This document shows positions 41,089-41,097 of a DNA stretch of 41,097 bases, piece after piece. The notes beneath the pieces were generated by a model. It was not told the origin of the DNA, did no database searches, and saw only the letters and a program-made list of their open reading frames with translations. The stretch covers positions 1 to 41,097 of the forward strand of contig CAKOYF010000011.1 in assembly GCA_934130595.1 (NCBI GenBank), read 5' to 3'. The stretch is from an uncultured Clostridia bacterium. Its GTDB lineage: Bacteria > Bacillota > Clostridia > TANB77 > CAG-465. Numbering within the stretch: the first letter of the stretch is position 1; the number at the start of each line of letters is the position of its first letter. A program made the position numbers and the translations under genes.

Positions 41089-41097
41089 CCATTATAT

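Larger units (their letters stand above)
39960..41097. other. Chromosomal replication origin oriC (rpmH-dnaA intergenic region)
   Basis: No gene is found from 39636 to the window end. The part from about 40064 on has 15 exact DnaA boxes. Plus-strand TTATCCACA: 40132, 40303, 40357, 40688, 40732, 40764, 40776, 40830, 40839, 41045. Minus-strand TGTGGATAA: 40064, 40371, 40383, 40746, 41080 (first base given). Near-matches include TTATCAACA at 41054 and TGTGGAAAT at 41071. The placement next to rpmH and the AT-rich DNA fit a Bacillota oriC; dnaA should start to the right on the plus strand. Weak plus-strand promoter-like hexamers (TTGACA at 40537-40542, TATTTT at 40561-40566) might belong to dnaA. 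Confidence 0.95.

Noticed and set aside
1..41097. CRISPR arrays, insertion sequences, rRNA genes or prophage structural genes
   Set aside because: I found no regularly spaced repeats, transposase, integrase, rRNA or capsid/tail-like sequences on either strand.

Overview
The window is low-GC DNA with the gene order found around the chromosomal replication origin of Bacillota, most likely a Clostridia-type gut or anaerobic bacterium. Supporting signs are the order rpmH-rnpA-yidD-yidC-khpB(jag)-mnmE-mnmG-rsmG-parA-parB, near-consensus sigma-A promoters (TTGACA, 17 bp, TATAAT), strong GGAGG ribosome binding sites, the MEP enzyme IspG, and an F420-hydrogenase-beta-type iron-sulfur protein in the polysaccharide operon. 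Almost every gene is on the minus strand, pointing away from the origin at the right end. dnaA is not in the window; by inference it starts just beyond the right edge.

Regions, left to right. (1) 1-4950: accessory DNA with a small unknown gene, an AAA15-type ATPase/RloB pair resembling two-gene abortive-infection modules, a KAP P-loop NTPase, and a secreted YHYH/Ig-like protein gene broken by an in-frame TAA. (2) 5117-16865: one long exopolysaccharide/capsule operon on the minus strand. It runs from a promoter at 16837-16865 through VanZ, initiating sugar transferase, two GT4s, acyltransferase, DUF6625-like transferase, a Wzy-like polymerase, GT2, pyruvyl transferase, a Wzx-like flippase and the FrhB-like protein to a terminator at 5117-5157. 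(3) 17000-19560: a compositionally deviant orphan gene on the plus strand, a small alarmone synthetase, a DUF3800 gene and a second VanZ paralogue. (4) 19580-24180: four transcription units with almost identical promoters and partly conserved leaders. They encode a flotillin, two proteins that look like divergent YubB/Api92 ferredoxin-like proteins, and two membrane proteins. This is the best candidate here for an undescribed co-regulated system. (5) 24200-26460: an LCP-family wall-polymer ligase and a CaCA cation antiporter behind a yybP-ykoY-type Mn2+ riboswitch. (6) 26470-31110: a probable HD/SWIM/ispG/DUF1292 operon and two tRNA-Ser genes. (7) 31147-39775: the conserved origin-proximal housekeeping block. 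(8) 39960-41097: oriC with 15 exact DnaA boxes, a (CTA)5 DnaA-trio array beside two tandem boxes, an AT-rich unwinding region, and an alternating purine-pyrimidine (Z-prone) tract.

Some of the parts fit together. The polysaccharide operon makes an undecaprenyl-linked, probably pyruvylated and acylated glycan, and the LCP protein is a plausible enzyme to attach it to the wall. The origin block couples replication (oriC), segregation (ParA/ParB), tRNA modification (MnmE/MnmG) and membrane insertion (YidC/YidD). Starts were moved inward from the longest frame wherever a TTG or GTG extension lacked a ribosome binding site; these cases are noted per gene. All family calls come from reading the translated sequence, without database searches.
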